A stretch of DNA of 64,000 nt, from the NCBI RefSeq assembly GCF_000527175.1, contig NZ_AZUR01000001.1, forward strand, positions 1,337,011 to 1,401,010, in the 5' to 3' direction. A program made the translations under genes and the position numbers. Shown piece by piece: positions 10,330-19,472 of the stretch. Source of the DNA: Pseudogulbenkiania sp. MAI-1. Lineage in GTDB: Bacteria > Pseudomonadota > Gammaproteobacteria > Burkholderiales > Chromobacteriaceae. Below the pieces are notes generated by a model. It saw only the letters and a program-made list of their open reading frames with translations, had not been told where the DNA came from and made no database searches. The first letter of the stretch is position 1; the number at the start of each line of letters is the position of its first letter.

Positions 10330-11256
10330 ATGATCATCACGTTACTGCTGGCGCTGCTGCCCATTGCCCTGCTGATCGCCCTAGGGGCTGGCCTGCGCCG
10401 CCGTGCCTTTCTGGCGGAGTCGTTCTGGCCGCAGGCCGAGCGACTGGGCTATTACGTCCTGCTGCCCGCCTTGTTCCTTCATGGCCTCGCTACCGCCCGC
10501 CTGGGCGGCGTGCCGGTGCTGGCCATGGTCGCGACCCTGGCAGTGTCGACCCTGTCGGTGGCGGCGATGCTGGTTGCCATGCGCCGACATCTGATGGTCG
10601 ATGACGCGGCCTTCACCTCCGTGTTCCAGGGCGGCGTGCGTTTCAACAATTACGTCGGCGTATCCGCGGCGGCCGGATTGTTCGGGGCTCAGGGGGTGGC
10701 CCTGGCGGCGGTGGCCAACGCCGCCATCGTGCCGACGGTCAATGTGCTCTGCGTGCTGGTGTTCGCTCGCTATGGCCGCAACGGCAATCCCTCGCTCAGG
10801 GGCATTGCCCGGCAACTGGCACTCAACCCGCTGGTAGTCGCCTGTTTCATCGGCATCGTCTTGCAGGTGACGGGCTTGGGCCTGCCCGCCGTGGTCGAGC
10901 CGGTGCTCAAGGCCTTGGGGCAGGCCCCCCTGCCGCTGGGACTGCTGTGCGTGGGCGCGGCGCTGGATTTTTCGACGGCACGAAGCTGGATGCGCCCGGT
11001 GGGTGTCGCCTCGCTGACCAAGTTCGCGTTGATGCCATTGGCAACGCTGGCCGCTTGTCATGTCTTCGGCCTGCAAGGCCCCGCCGCGATAGCGGCGCTG
11101 CTGTTCCAGGCGCTGCCGACGGCATCCTCCTCCTACATCATGGCCCGGCAGCTCGGCGGCGATGCGCCCTTGATGGCCGGCATCATCGCCAGCCAGACCG
11201 TGCTGGCCGGTCTGGCCCTGCCGCTGTCGGTGCTCGGTCTGATGGGCTGGGTCTAG
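10330..11256 (+). CDS. AEC-family (auxin efflux carrier type) transporter
   Basis: A 308-residue integral membrane protein with about ten hydrophobic helices in the two five-helix halves typical of the AEC/BASS fold. Family-like features are the N-terminal LLPIALLIALGAGLRRR, the FNNYVGVSAA segment in helix 4, and the C-terminal LPTASSSYIMARQLGGD. In bacteria such carriers move organic acids or amino acids. The ATG at 10330 has GGGAGG 6 bases upstream. It follows the LysR gene at 9263 on the same strand with a 173-base gap. The substrate is not predictable from sequence. Confidence 0.85.
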   Translation: MIITLLLALLPIALLIALGAGLRRRAFLAESFWPQAERLGYYVLLPALFLHGLATARLGGVPVLAMVATLAVSTLSVAAMLVAMRRHLMVDDAAFTSVFQGGVRFNNYVGVSAAAGLFGAQGVALAAVANAAIVPTVNVLCVLVFARYGRNGNPSLRGIARQLALNPLVVACFIGIVLQVTGLGLPAVVEPVLKALGQAPLPLGLLCVGAALDFSTARSWMRPVGVASLTKFALMPLATLAACHVFGLQGPAAIAALLFQALPTASSSYIMARQLGGDAPLMAGIIASQTVLAGLALPLSVLGLMGWV

Positions 11257-11273
11257 GCCCCTGGTGGTAAGCC

Positions 11274-11295
11274 CCCCGGCTTGCCTTTGCCGGGG
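11274..11295. terminator. Hairpin between convergent genes
   Basis: A 7-base perfect stem CCCCGGC / GCCGGGG with an 8-base loop lies between the convergent AEC and MFS genes. It lacks a clear T-run, so it is only a possible terminator. Confidence 0.35.
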
Positions 11296-11341
11296 TGGAT
11301 CGCATCGGCCCATGCCTTTGTCCGCAGGGGGGCGACTCCTC

Positions 11342-12808
11342 TCACGCCCCGTCTCGGGAGGTGCCGAGCGCGGGGCGAGTGGCGAGTGCTCGGCTTCCCC
11401 GTGCGATGGCGAGCGCGCCGACGATCAGCAGCGCCGCGACGGCGAAGGTGATCCGCATGCCGCTGGCAACGGCGGCGGCGGGGGCCGTGGCGATGTCGGT
11501 CGTGGCCGAGGCGAGTACGAACACGGCGCCCATGACCGAGGCCCCGGTGATGAGGCCGAGATTGCGCGACAGATTCAGCAGGCCGGAGACGACGCCGCGC
11601 TGGTCCGGCTGGACATCCACCATGACGGCCGTGTTGTTGGCGGCCTGGAACAACTGGTAGCCGGGAGTGAGGACGGCGATGGCCGCGATGTAGCCCGCCG
11701 TGCCGAACATCGTCGGCAGCACGGAGAGGGCCACTAAACCCGCCGCCATGGCGACGAGTCCGACGATGACCGCGAATGCCGCGCCCCAACGGTCGACGGT
11801 ACGACCAGCTGGGACCCCGCTCAGTGCGGAGATGGCCGGACCAATCGACATGACGATGCCCACCAGCGCCTCGTTCAAGCCGAGCGCACGAGAGAGGTAG
11901 AACGGTCCGACCACCAGCGTCGCCATCATCACCGTCGAGACGAGCGCGTTCATGGCGAGACTCGCACTCAGCACGCGGTTGCGGAACGCCGCCAGGCGGA
12001 TCAATGGCGATCTCACTTTCATCTCGGCCAGCACGAAGAGGCCGCCACCCAGCCCGGTGGTCAACAGCAGGGCCAGGTTGAGGATGTCGAAGTGGCCTCT
12101 GCCTACCGTCACGGCGAGCGCATAGGCCGCGAGCGAAGTGCCGAGCAACAGCGTGCCCACCTTGTCGAAGCCGGCCCGATCGGTCTTCGGCCGCTGGCGA
12201 TCGGCGGGCAGGGTGCGGGACGCAAGCAGCAAAGTCAGGGCGCCCAGCGGCACGGTGACGAGGAAGATGGCCCGCCAGCCGAATCCGGCGATCAGAACGC
12301 CGCCGAGCGAGGGGCCGAGAGCGGTGCCGATCGCCGACATCGTCCCGAGCAGCCCCATGGCGCTGCCGGTCCTGGCCTTGGGCACCGTCTCGCCGACAAA
12401 CGCCATGGTGAGCGCCATCATGATGGCCGCGCCCAGGCCCTGCGCCGCCCGCGCGGCAATCAGCAGCCCGAGCGTGGGAGCGATGCCGCATAGGAGCGAG
12501 GCCAGCGTGAACAGCACGATCCCAGCCAAGAGCAGCCGTCGGCGCCCGGTAAGGTCGCCGAGCCGCCCGACGCTGACGATCAGGGTGGTGATGGCGAGCA
12601 GATAGGCGAGGACGATCCACTGGACTTGCTGGAAGGAGGCGCTGAACGCCTGTGCCAACGTCGGCAAGCCCACGTTGGCGATGCTGGTGCCGAGCGAAGA
12701 CAGCAGCATGGATAGCGACAGGCTGGCCAATGCCCACTTCATCGATGGCGGTGCTTCCCCATGTCCGGCTGCGGTCTCGTCTCTTGTTTTAGTGAGTGGT
12801 TTCAACAT
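11342..12808 (-). CDS. MFS drug/metabolite exporter (DHA2, 14-helix type)
   Basis: A 488-residue transporter with about fourteen hydrophobic helices, as in EmrB/QacA-type proton antiporters. The loop 2-3 motif is GRLGDLTGRRRLLLAG and the antiporter motif C region is in GTALGPSLGGVLI. It acts in the inner membrane, exporting toxic or foreign compounds by proton exchange. The start at 12808 has AAGGAG 3 bases upstream. The upstream region holds two copies of TAAAGTCGAAAACA (complement of TGTTTTCGACTTTA), the word repeated three times before the LysR gene at 24311. The two genes were probably an adjacent divergent pair before DNA was inserted between them. Confidence 0.9.
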   Translation of the reverse strand: MLKPLTKTRDETAAGHGEAPPSMKWALASLSLSMLLSSLGTSIANVGLPTLAQAFSASFQQVQWIVLAYLLAITTLIVSVGRLGDLTGRRRLLLAGIVLFTLASLLCGIAPTLGLLIAARAAQGLGAAIMMALTMAFVGETVPKARTGSAMGLLGTMSAIGTALGPSLGGVLIAGFGWRAIFLVTVPLGALTLLLASRTLPADRQRPKTDRAGFDKVGTLLLGTSLAAYALAVTVGRGHFDILNLALLLTTGLGGGLFVLAEMKVRSPLIRLAAFRNRVLSASLAMNALVSTVMMATLVVGPFYLSRALGLNEALVGIVMSIGPAISALSGVPAGRTVDRWGAAFAVIVGLVAMAAGLVALSVLPTMFGTAGYIAAIAVLTPGYQLFQAANNTAVMVDVQPDQRGVVSGLLNLSRNLGLITGASVMGAVFVLASATTDIATAPAAAVASGMRITFAVAALLIVGALAIARGSRALATRPALGTSRDGA

Positions 12809-12969
12809 GAACTCCTTATTCTGAGCGCTCCCGACACGGGGCTTTCAGAGGAGGAGTCTAGGTTGCTGCCTGATAGGGCGGAAGGCGCAGCATTTGCATT
12901 GTATTCGTGCGTCTGGCGTCATGTCATGACCGAATCGTGCTATGGTTCAGGCATGTTGTTCCGCGCAAA

Positions 12970-13005
12970 TAAAGTCGAAAACAAAACATTAAAGTCGAAA
13001 ACAGC
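12970..13005. promoter_or_regulatory. Two operator-like repeats upstream of the MFS exporter
   Basis: TAAAGTCGAAAACA occurs at 12970-12983 and 12990-13003, spaced 20 bases (about two helical turns). The second extends to TTAAAGTCGAAAACAGC (12989-13005), whose exact 17-base complement is at 24159-24175. The same word in the opposite orientation precedes the LysR gene at 24311, so these are likely binding sites of that regulator. Confidence 0.7.
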
Positions 13006-13117
13006 CGGCAAGCCTTACCCGACTTGGGTTTGAGGCTGTTCGCGCATTGCATGTCAATTGGAAATTACTTGAAATCGCCCGGTGATGGCCGCCGTACCAG
13101 TTTGGGTAAGTAGATGT

Positions 13118-13400
13118 CGGCTCCATTGGCTGACCAAGCCGCGTCACCCACAAACCAACGGCATGGTTGAGCGCTTCAACTGCTGCATTGTCGAAGTCCT
13201 GGCAATGCATCGCTTCCACTCCGGGGACGATTGGGTGCAGACTCTTGAACGCTATGTGTGACTCTACAATCAATATCTGCCGCAATTAGCACTACAACAC
13301 CGCACACCAATCCAGGCGATAAAAGACTGGCAGAAAAACAGGCCTGGACTATTCGTCAAGCGCGTAACCACTCGTCCGGGACTGGACAGGCATGCCGCGT
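13118..13400 (+). pseudogene. IS481-type transposase remnant (C-terminal part)
   Basis: One frame reads RLHWLTKPRHPQTNGMVERF and continues through a DDE-integrase C-terminal end, including QHRTPIQAIKDWQ. The HPQTNGMVERFN motif is characteristic of IS481-type transposases and carries the last catalytic Glu. A TGA at 13259 interrupts the frame, and the N-terminal two thirds with the other catalytic acids are absent. No terminal inverted repeats were found, so it is an inactive relic. It lies close to the left edge of the DNA separating the MFS and LysR genes. Confidence 0.8.
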
Positions 13401-13525
13401 CGCTTTGCCACCGCCCAATACCGCAATTGGCCTCTTGATCATATTCGGAATACCAAACTCCTGCAGAAAGCTAGAAATTTGATTGGTAGCAGCCGGACAA
13501 GTCTAAAAAAACGCCACTACCCAAC

Positions 13526-14446
13526 TCATTTGGTGACTCGAAGGCCCTCAAGATAGCTGGTCAAGATCATGTTGTTCATATCAGATGGGCGAGTAATCGC
13601 AACATATTCGACAACAAAACCAAACTCCTCGGGCAGCAGTCTTCGCATCACACCCTGCTCAACCCAACCCTCGGCATAATGGGTCGGCAAAAAGCCGACA
13701 AAGCAGCCTGTCATGATCAAAAAGGCCGTCCCTTCACGGTCACTGGCAATGGCCGACGTTTTAAACCGGGCATATTGTTCCCTGATGGATTCTGGCTGGG
13801 CATAAGCCGCCTCCACGGCATCCAGGGCTTCGACATCAGACACCTTTAATTCGGCATCGGCCACAGAAAACAAGGGATGCACTTCTCCGCAATACAGCCC
13901 CCACTGCTCATCGTAAATCGGATAGTAATCAAGCCCAGGGCATGTCCTGAATTTAGGCACCATACCTATATGGAAAACCCCGTTCAATACGCCTTTTTCA
14001 ATCTCGTTAGGTGGCAGCATGCGGATATTGATCGTGACTTCCGGCGCCTGACGCTTAAGCGATTGTAGGGAGTGAACAATACGCATGCGGCGCATCGTGA
14101 TCAGGTTATCGGTAATGCCGATCCTGAACTCACCCTTCAGATAGGAGTGAATGGCGTTGATCTGGCTTCTGAAGGTGTCCAGTGAAGCCAGCAACTCCAG
14201 CGTGTTGTCGTAGGTCTGGCGCCCCGCCTCGGTCAGAGAAAACCCGGACCGCCCGCGATTGCAGAGCTTGAAGCCCAGGCGCTTTTCAAGGTCGGACATG
14301 CTCTGACTGATCGCCGAGCCTGTCACATTGAGCTCCGCCTCGGCCGCAGCAAACCCTCCCGACTCAACCACCGTCTTGAAGACCCTCAGATGCCGAAGGT
14401 CCAGATCACTGAGCTGCCCGCTGAAGTGCATCCGGGTAGTCGCCAT
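13526..14446 (-). CDS. LysR-family transcriptional regulator
   Basis: About 306 residues. The helix-turn-helix region (LRHLRVFKTVVESGGFAAAEAEL, TGSAISQSMSDLEKRLG) is followed by a LysR effector domain. I chose the ATG at 14446; an ATG at 14458 directly abuts AAGG and is less likely, and one at 14431 would also keep the domain. It is divergent from the cupin/FAD-oxidase/mmsA/liv operon with about 115 bases between them and is the obvious candidate regulator. Its base composition looks less GC-rich than the mal and frm genes, consistent with separate ancestry. Confidence 0.87.
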   Translation of the reverse strand: MATTRMHFSGQLSDLDLRHLRVFKTVVESGGFAAAEAELNVTGSAISQSMSDLEKRLGFKLCNRGRSGFSLTEAGRQTYDNTLELLASLDTFRSQINAIHSYLKGEFRIGITDNLITMRRMRIVHSLQSLKRQAPEVTINIRMLPPNEIEKGVLNGVFHIGMVPKFRTCPGLDYYPIYDEQWGLYCGEVHPLFSVADAELKVSDVEALDAVEAAYAQPESIREQYARFKTSAIASDREGTAFLIMTGCFVGFLPTHYAEGWVEQGVMRRLLPEEFGFVVEYVAITRPSDMNNMILTSYLEGLRVTK

Positions 14447-14562
14447 AGCTAAGCCCATCCTTAAGTAAACAACACGAAGTTTGTATTTATCGGCCGACCG
14501 CAGAATTGCAGACTGGTTTCACCAGAAGCCCTGTCCATCACATACAACTGCAGGAGATACAC

Positions 14563-14928
14563 ATGTCGGCCCGCTATGTCAAACCCTTGGCCACTGCCGC
14601 CCTTGAGCCTGGTGTAGCCAGCGCCACCCCACAAGACATTCTCTTGAGTGGGGATGGCCTTACCACGACCTGGCTTTCTTTCAAATCGGCTAATGGAAAC
14701 GTTATCAGCGGCATCTGGGCATCCGATGCTTTCAGCAAGAAGAAATCCCACCCCGACGAAATGGAGTTTTGCTACCTGATTGAAGGCCGCGTGAAACTGA
14801 CGGATGCCCAAGGCAATAGCAGCGTTTTCAATGCGGGTGAGGCTTTTATTGTCGAGCCCGGTTTCGATGGCCTTTGGGAATCGGAAACGCCGGTCCGCAA
14901 ATACTTCGTCATTGCCAAATGCCGCTGA
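14563..14928 (+). CDS. Small cupin-domain protein (DUF861-like)
   Basis: A 121-residue single-domain cupin. The barrel is suggested by SGIWASDAFSKKKSHPDEMEF, CYLIEGRVKLTDAQG and NAGEAFIVEPGFDGLWE, the pattern of DUF861 (cupin_3) proteins found in amine and ureide catabolic clusters. It lacks the full His-rich metal site of cupin oxygenases, so a binding or sensing role is possible. AGGAGA lies 5 bases before the ATG. It opens an operon with an FAD amine oxidase and a semialdehyde dehydrogenase. The function is not established. Confidence 0.8.
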   Translation: MSARYVKPLATAALEPGVASATPQDILLSGDGLTTTWLSFKSANGNVISGIWASDAFSKKKSHPDEMEFCYLIEGRVKLTDAQGNSSVFNAGEAFIVEPGFDGLWESETPVRKYFVIAKCR

Positions 14929-14977
14929 TCCGGCTTTTCCCGGCTACCAGTGAGCATCTCTTCACAAAGGAACAGTC

Positions 14978-16387
14978 ATGACCAAGTACCGGGACACCAG
15001 TTTCTGGTTCAGCACCCTGAATGATGATCCAAATCCTCGGCCTTGCTTGCCTGGGCCGATCGATGCCGATGTCGCTATTGTCGGCGCAGGGTATACCGGA
15101 CTGTGGACCGCTTATTATCTAAAAACCCTGGCGCCACACTTGAACGTGGTCATTCTCGAGGCGGAAATCGCCGGTTACGGCGCTTCGGGTCGTAATGGCG
15201 GTTGGGTGGCGGGCTACATCACCGGCCTGGAAAAATACATGGCGCCACTCCCCATGGCCGAGCGCCGGGAATGCTGCCGTCTGCTCTTCGACAATGTCGA
15301 CATGATCGGCGAAACCTTGCGCCGGGAAGGCATCGACGCGGATTTCCATAAAGGCGGCGTTCTCTATGCTGCGGCTCGCTTTCCCGAGCAAATCGCCATG
15401 CAACGGCAGGTATTGGCGCAGTTGTACGAGGCCGGGCACACGGAAGAGGACTGCCGCTGGCTCAATGCAGAGGAACTGGCCGACAAGGTTCGGCTGCGCA
15501 ATGGCTTTGGCGCCGTCTATAAACGCCACTGCGCGATAGTCAATCCGGCGCGCATGGTGCGGGGTCTGGCGGAGGCCGTGGAGCGCAAGGGCGTCAAGAT
15601 CTTCGAGCAGACGCGAGTGCATTCGATTCAGCCCGGAGTGGTTGAAACAGAGCACGGCCGGGTGCGTGCTTCGATCGTGGTACCGGCCCTCGAAGGGTAT
15701 TCCAGCACCGTAGGCAATTACGGCCGCTACATCATCCCGGTTCAGAGCCTGATCGTGGCCACGGAACCCCTGCCCCAATCGCTTTGGGATGAAATCGGCC
15801 TCGAAGATCGCCCTGCGTTCTGCGACGGCGGCCGAATGATCAGCTACGGGCAGCGCTCCGCCGATAACCGCATGATCTTTGGCGCGCGTGGAGGCTACGT
15901 CTACGGAGCCAAGCCACGGAGCGAATTCTCGCTGGCGGACCAGGAATTCCGGCTGCGCGAGGAACTGCTCTATGACCTGTTCCCCATGCTCAAGGGGGTG
16001 AAGATCACCCATGGCTGGGGAGGTTCCCTCGGGATGCCACGCCAGTTCGCGCCGCATGCCGTATTCGACCCCCAAACCGGGCTCGCTACCGCTGGCGGCT
16101 ACGGCGGACAGGGGGTAGGGCCATCGCATCTGTTCGGCAGAACCTTGGCGGACCTGATTCTCAAGCGGGAAACCGCCCTTACCCGGATGCCCTGGGTCTT
16201 CAACAACACATCAGTAGGTAAGGCTTTGCGTCAGTGGGAGCCAGAGCCATTCAAATGGCTGGCGTCACGGGCAATCCTCTCTGCGTTTACGTGGGAGGAA
16301 AGCCTCTATCAGCTCAAGAACGTTGCCCCTTGGCGCAAGACCTTGGCTTCCTGCTTGAGCAAATCCCTTTCCCTATTGATGCGCTGA
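14978..16387 (+). CDS. FAD-dependent amine/amino-acid oxidase (DAO family, PuuB-like)
   Basis: A 469-residue flavoprotein of the DAO fold. The dinucleotide motif is VAIVGAGYTGLWTAYYL, followed by GASGRNGGWVAGY, the second FAD contact typical of gamma-glutamylputrescine oxidase and related enzymes. A C-terminal FAD segment is GGYGGQGVGPSH. Such enzymes oxidise secondary or primary amines, releasing peroxide or passing electrons onward, and yield an aldehyde or keto acid. The gene sits between a cupin and an mmsA homologue, so its product may be a semialdehyde such as malonate semialdehyde. The actual amine is unknown. Confidence 0.85.
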   Translation: MTKYRDTSFWFSTLNDDPNPRPCLPGPIDADVAIVGAGYTGLWTAYYLKTLAPHLNVVILEAEIAGYGASGRNGGWVAGYITGLEKYMAPLPMAERRECCRLLFDNVDMIGETLRREGIDADFHKGGVLYAAARFPEQIAMQRQVLAQLYEAGHTEEDCRWLNAEELADKVRLRNGFGAVYKRHCAIVNPARMVRGLAEAVERKGVKIFEQTRVHSIQPGVVETEHGRVRASIVVPALEGYSSTVGNYGRYIIPVQSLIVATEPLPQSLWDEIGLEDRPAFCDGGRMISYGQRSADNRMIFGARGGYVYGAKPRSEFSLADQEFRLREELLYDLFPMLKGVKITHGWGGSLGMPRQFAPHAVFDPQTGLATAGGYGGQGVGPSHLFGRTLADLILKRETALTRMPWVFNNTSVGKALRQWEPEPFKWLASRAILSAFTWEESLYQLKNVAPWRKTLASCLSKSLSLLMR

Positions 16388-16509
16388 TTCAGGTTGCCCA
16401 GCTTGGGCCCCAGCTCTGGAACCGGCGGAACACAGAACGACATTCAATCCACCACTCACACCCGGATACCACGACACAACCGGGGCGTGGCATTACAGAG
16501 GAGAAACTC

Positions 16510-18003
16510 ATGACGACGATTGGCCACCTCATCAATAATCAATTGCAGCCAGGCGGCAGCCGCAGCACCGCCGTCTACAACCCCTCCACCGGCGCCGCCA
16601 TCCACCAATTGCCATTGGCGGACGTCGCCACCGTGGAAATAGCCGTTGCCGCCGCCAAGGCCGCCTACCCGGCCTGGCGCAACACCCCGCCCGCCAAGCG
16701 CGCGCAAGTGATGTTCCGCTTCAAGCAACTGCTGGAAGCCAACGAACAGCGCATCGCCCAGCTCATCAGCGAAGAACACGGCAAGACGCTGGAAGACGCG
16801 GCCGGCGAACTGAAGCGCGGCATCGAGAACGTCGAGTACGCCTGCGGCGTGCCGGAACTGCTCAAGGGCGAGTACAACCGCAACGTCGGCCCCAACATCG
16901 ACGCCTGGTCCGACTTCCAGCCCCTGGGCGTGGTGGCCGGCATCACCCCGTTCAACTTCCCGGCCATGGTGCCGCTGTGGATGTACCCGCTCGCCATCGC
17001 CTGCGGCAACACCTTCATCCTCAAGCCGTCCGAGCGCGACCCGAGTTCGACGCTCTTGATCGCCCAACTGCTGCACGAAGCCGGCCTGCCCAAGGGCGTG
17101 CTGAACGTGGTGCACGGCGACAAGGAAGCGGTGGACGCGCTGATCCAGTCCCCGGACGTGAAAGCCCTCAGCTTCGTCGGCTCGACCCCGATTGCCGAAT
17201 ACATCTACAGCGAGGCTACCCGGCGCGGCAAGCGCGTGCAGGCCCTGGGCGGCGCCAAGAATCACGCCGTGCTGATGCCGGATGCCGACCTCGACAACGC
17301 CGTCAGCGCGCTGATGGGCGCCGCCTACGGCTCCTGCGGTGAACGCTGCATGGCGATCTCGGTAGCGGTCTGCGTGGGCGACCAGGTGGCCGACGCCCTG
17401 GTGGGCAAGCTCACGCCGCAGATCAAGGCCCTGAAGATCGGCGCCGGCACCAGTTGTGGCCTCGACATGGGCCCGCTGGTCACCGCCGCCGCCCGCGACA
17501 AGGTGGTCGGCTACATCGATGACGGCGTCGCTGCCGGTGCCGAGCTGGTGGTGGACGGCCGTGGCTACCGCGTCGCCGGCCATGAAGAGGGCTACTTCGT
17601 CGGCGGCACCCTGTTCGACCGCGTTACCCCGGAGATGCGCATCTACCAGGAAGAAATCTTTGGCCCGGTGCTGTGCGTGGTGCGCGTCAACAGCCTGGAA
17701 GAAGCCATCGCCCTGATCAATGCCCACGAATACGGCAACGGCACCTGCATCTTCACCCGCGACGGCGAGGCGGCTCGCCTGTTCGCCGACCAGATCGAAG
17801 TCGGCATGGTCGGCATCAACGTGCCGCTGCCAGTGCCGGTGGCCTACCACAGCTTCGGCGGCTGGAAGCGCTCGCTGTTCGGCGACCTGCACGCCTACGG
17901 CCCGGACGGCGTGCGCTTCTACACCCGGCGCAAGGCCATCACCCAGCGCTGGCCGCAACGCGCCAGCCACGAGGCCTCGCAGTTCGCCTTCCCGAGCCTT
18001 TAA
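16510..18003 (+). CDS. mmsA: CoA-acylating methylmalonate/malonate-semialdehyde dehydrogenase
   Basis: Converts methylmalonate semialdehyde or malonate semialdehyde, with CoA and NAD+, to propionyl- or acetyl-CoA and CO2. The catalytic Cys is at about residue 280 in SCGERCMA, a motif specific to the MmsA/IolA branch, with FNFPAMVPLWMYP and FVGSTPIAEYI as further hallmarks. The ATG at 16510 has GAGGAG upstream; the frame continues open back to 16234 inside the preceding gene but without similarity. The protein is 497 residues, normal for the family. In this operon it would finish oxidation of a beta-amino acid or diamine. MmsA homologues also serve the acrylate branch of DMSP degradation (DddC). 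Confidence 0.93.
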   Translation: MTTIGHLINNQLQPGGSRSTAVYNPSTGAAIHQLPLADVATVEIAVAAAKAAYPAWRNTPPAKRAQVMFRFKQLLEANEQRIAQLISEEHGKTLEDAAGELKRGIENVEYACGVPELLKGEYNRNVGPNIDAWSDFQPLGVVAGITPFNFPAMVPLWMYPLAIACGNTFILKPSERDPSSTLLIAQLLHEAGLPKGVLNVVHGDKEAVDALIQSPDVKALSFVGSTPIAEYIYSEATRRGKRVQALGGAKNHAVLMPDADLDNAVSALMGAAYGSCGERCMAISVAVCVGDQVADALVGKLTPQIKALKIGAGTSCGLDMGPLVTAAARDKVVGYIDDGVAAGAELVVDGRGYRVAGHEEGYFVGGTLFDRVTPEMRIYQEEIFGPVLCVVRVNSLEEAIALINAHEYGNGTCIFTRDGEAARLFADQIEVGMVGINVPLPVPVAYHSFGGWKRSLFGDLHAYGPDGVRFYTRRKAITQRWPQRASHEASQFAFPSL

Positions 18004-18142
18004 TTGCCAGAACCTAAAGCTCAAGGAAGTACAAAGATGTTCATTTTTGCCACCCACGCCTGCCATCCATCATTCATCGGATGAGCAGGCGACATTGGCA
18101 GCGCAACACTTGCCAATGAAGACATACCTACAAAGGAGAGAC

Positions 18143-19291
18143 ATGATGGCTAACATTCGTCATTTTCGTACCAAATTTGTTTTCGCAGCTGGACTGGGCC
18201 TCACCCCGCTGCTGGGGTTCGCGGCAGAAGAAATGGCAGTGAAGATCGGGTTGACCGGCCCACTCACCGGTCCTCAGGCTGCTATCGGCAAAGACCATGA
18301 AAATGGTCTGAGAATGGCGATGGATCGCCTCAATGCCCAGGGAATCGTGGTTGCCGGCAAGAAAGTACGCTTTGAGCTGATGTCGGAAGACGATGCCGCC
18401 GACCCACGCACTGGCATGACGGTAGCTCAGCGATTCGTCGATGCCAACGTCAAGGCCGTGCTCGGCCCCTACAACTCGGGTGTAGCCATCCCCATCTCCA
18501 CGCTCCTCAATGATGCGGGCATCGTGATGGCAACAGTCGCCTCCAATCCGAAAGTCACCCAGAACGGCTACCCCTACGTTTTCCGGATTGGCGCCAGCGA
18601 TACCCAACTGGGTACCAAAATGGGGACGTTCGCTGCGAAAAATCTGAAAGCGAAGAGTTTTGCCGTCATTGATGACCGTACTGCTTACGGTCAAGGTGTG
18701 GCCGATGAGTTCATCAAGGCGGCAAAGGCTAACGGCATCCAGATTGTCGCCCGGGAATTCACCACGGACAAATCGACCGATTTCGCTGCCATTCTGACCA
18801 GTATCAAAGCCGCCAAACCCGATGGCATTTTCTACGGGGGTTACTACTCCCAAGGTGGACCGATGCGTCGTCAGATGAAGCAATTGGGGCTGAAAGGCTA
18901 TCTTCTGGGGGGTGACGCCATTTGCAATGAAGAGATGGCCAAACTGGGTCGGGACGCAGTGGATAGCGGCGTTTATTGCCCACAAGGTGGGCCGGTGCTC
19001 GAGCAGACCAGCGACGGCAAGCAATTCACGGCCGAATACAAAAAGCGCTTCAAGGTCGAGCCGCTCACCTATGGCGCCTCCATGTATGACGGTCTCAACG
19101 TCATTGCCAAGGCCATGCAGAAAGCCAACTCGGTCGAACCCAAGCAATACCGCGCGGCACTGGCGGCCATCAGTCAACAGGGCGTAGCCGGCACCTACCA
19201 GTTCGACGACAAGCGGGACCTCAAAAACTCCCCGATCACGGTGTACTCGTTCAAGAACGGCCAGCCGGTCCCTGTCCCTGAGGGTAAATAA
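18143..19291 (+). CDS. livJ: Branched-chain amino-acid-type periplasmic binding protein
   Basis: A 382-residue Leu/Ile/Val-binding family protein that delivers ligand to the Liv permease encoded just downstream. The signal peptide ends near LTPLLGFAA, followed by EEMAVKIGLTGPLTGPQAAIGK, a typical LivJ N-terminus. The Ser/Thr-rich ligand loop (VASNPKVTQNGYPYVFRIGASD) is present. AAAGGAG precedes two adjacent Met codons (18143, 18146); either may start. The ligand may not be a branched-chain amino acid, since the operon also carries amine oxidase and semialdehyde dehydrogenase genes. Confidence 0.9.
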   Translation: MMANIRHFRTKFVFAAGLGLTPLLGFAAEEMAVKIGLTGPLTGPQAAIGKDHENGLRMAMDRLNAQGIVVAGKKVRFELMSEDDAADPRTGMTVAQRFVDANVKAVLGPYNSGVAIPISTLLNDAGIVMATVASNPKVTQNGYPYVFRIGASDTQLGTKMGTFAAKNLKAKSFAVIDDRTAYGQGVADEFIKAAKANGIQIVAREFTTDKSTDFAAILTSIKAAKPDGIFYGGYYSQGGPMRRQMKQLGLKGYLLGGDAICNEEMAKLGRDAVDSGVYCPQGGPVLEQTSDGKQFTAEYKKRFKVEPLTYGASMYDGLNVIAKAMQKANSVEPKQYRAALAAISQQGVAGTYQFDDKRDLKNSPITVYSFKNGQPVPVPEGK

Positions 19292-19472
19292 CCGTCAACA
19301 AACCGTACCACTCGCTATGAGCCGGTCGGAAACGCCGTAATTGGTCTGGGCCTCTCGAAACGCCGTTCCCCAAGACCGGGGGCGGCGTTCATTCTGACCT
19401 GGCTACGCCGTTACCCTGACAAAAACAATAGGAAGTGCGTTAAGCACACACGCTTCAAAGGAGAGATTTCCC

